Positions 63,395 through 64,000 of a stretch of 64,000 bases of DNA are shown one piece after another. The translations under genes and the position numbers were made by a program. The notes under the pieces are model-generated. The model searched no databases. It was given only the letters and a program-made list of their open reading frames with translations, and was not told where the DNA came from. Within the stretch, counting starts at the first letter, position 1. The number at the start of each line of letters is the position of its first letter. This DNA comes from JAJRXR01 sp041987545 (GTDB lineage Bacteria; Planctomycetota; Phycisphaerae; Phycisphaerales; UBA1924), in the NCBI GenBank assembly GCA_041987545.1, contig JBHIWH010000005.1, forward strand, positions 62,001 through 126,000. The letters run 5' to 3'.

Positions 63395-64000
63395 ATGCGA
63401 AACCACACGAAGATCTTGGCGCTCGCCGCGGCCGCCGGCCTCGCGAGCCCCGCCGTCGCGACCGACCGGTACTGGGTCGCCTCGCTCATCGGCCTCTGGA
63501 GCGACTCGGGTCAATGGTCGATCTCATCGGGCGGCTCGGGCGGCTTCGGCGTCCCGCAGACCGGTGACAACATCTTCCTCGACGAGCGCTCCATCTGCAT
63601 CTTCAACGGCGCCGGCATCGTCAACCCGAGCTTCGGCGACGTCACGCTCTCGGGCGTGTTCTCCGGCGTGACCTCGCTGCAGCAGGGCTCCTCGCCCTGG
63701 AACGCCGACCGGATGACCATCGGCCTCGCGTCCGACGACTGCGAGTTCCTCATGGGCGGCGGCTCGTTCATCGTCGAGGAGATGCTCGTCGGCAAGGAAC
63801 CCGGCGGCGAGGGCTACTTCGAGACCTCGGGCACGGCCGATTTCGTCGCCACGACCGTCGTGGACGTCGGCATGAACGGCGCCTCGGGCTCGGTCGAGAT
63901 CGGCGGCAACCTCTTCGAGTTCCCCGAGATGAACATCTCCTTCGGATTCGGGAACCCCGGCATCGGCCACGTGGACGTGCTCGCCGGCACGATCCTCGGC
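63395..64000 (+). CDS. Secreted beta-repeat protein, C-terminus cut by window edge
   Basis: The first 202 residues of an exported protein. A signal peptide (MRNHTKILALAAAAGLASPA, cleavage near AVA) is followed by DRYWVASLIGLWSDSGQWS, the opening of autotransporter-like or PEP-anchored planctomycete proteins with right-handed beta repeats. Rungs such as DNIFLDERSICIFNGAGIVN, FIVEEMLVGKEPGGEGYFET and VVDVGMNGASGSVEIGGNLF support a beta-helix. The ATG is seven bases after CGGAGG. The frame is open to position 64000, so anchor or dockerin repeats cannot be assessed. Divergent from the sigma-kinase operon 60159-63196. Confidence 0.85.
   Translation, partial: MRNHTKILALAAAAGLASPAVATDRYWVASLIGLWSDSGQWSISSGGSGGFGVPQTGDNIFLDERSICIFNGAGIVNPSFGDVTLSGVFSGVTSLQQGSSPWNADRMTIGLASDDCEFLMGGGSFIVEEMLVGKEPGGEGYFETSGTADFVATTVVDVGMNGASGSVEIGGNLFEFPEMNISFGFGNPGIGHVDVLAGTILG

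Overview
The window looks like chromosomal DNA of a GC-rich planctomycete of the class Phycisphaerae. Three things point there: secreted proteins ending in twin DLAEPFG / FSDV-type dockerin-like repeats with a C-terminal Gly-Cys-Pro, many ECF sigma factor + Ser/Thr kinase-TPR gene pairs, and a fused CcoN-CcoO cbb3 oxidase. This is inferred from protein features; no rRNA or other marker is present. I saw no tRNA, rRNA, insertion sequence, prophage or CRISPR array. Coding density is very high and no gene-free stretch exceeds 300 bases (longest: 46850-47074, 225 bases, and 51046-51253, 208 bases; both are promoter regions).

Layout. (1) 1-1859: kinase (cut by the left edge) and its ECF sigma factor. 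(2) 1919-4260: MddA-like methanethiol S-methyltransferase, divergent from a 39-residue membrane peptide and a winged-helix SAM methyltransferase, with nested inverted repeats between them. (3) 4381-12290: a complete reductive pyrimidine catabolism locus: permease, dihydropyrimidine dehydrogenase of plant PYD1 type, dihydropyrimidinase, beta-ureidopropionase, class III aminotransferase and (methyl)malonate-semialdehyde dehydrogenase, which together take uracil/thymine to (propionyl-/)acetyl-CoA. (4) 12355-18569: the ImuA-ImuB-DnaE2 translesion mutagenesis cassette, divergent from a YedK/HMCES-type SRAP protein. (5) 18675-20231: a membrane-anchored FMN/3Fe-4S glutamate synthase-like protein. (6) 20259-27232: C39-like peptidase/dockerin protein, divergent ECF sigma + kinase, then another dockerin protein. 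(7) 27291-32452: xylose isomerase, xylulokinase, a Tat-exported Gfo/Idh/MocA oxidoreductase and a ThuA-like protein, tightly packed on the minus strand. (8) 32493-38190: kinase + sigma, divergent from a Gly-rich beta-helix dockerin protein. (9) 38204-47542: complete cbb3 oxidase operon (ccoNO, Q, P, G, H, SafE-like, I, S), divergent from an Rrf2 regulator with candidate Fe-S cysteines. (10) 47539-60075: a mirror-image block of short dockerin protein, protease, secreted protein, sigma + kinase, then kinase + sigma, secreted protein, short dockerin protein. (11) 60159-64000: a sixth sigma-kinase pair, divergent from a secreted protein cut by the right edge.

How it works together. Five of the six sigma-kinase operons face away from a gene for a secreted, mostly repeat-rich protein across a 150-210 bp intergenic region. 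I infer that each is a self-contained surface-protein regulatory module: membrane kinase with TPR sensor, sigma factor, and exported target. The best-supported regulatory prediction is that the Rrf2 protein controls both its own promoter and the cbb3 promoter, because the same decamer TTGTTGACAA lies over both -35 boxes.
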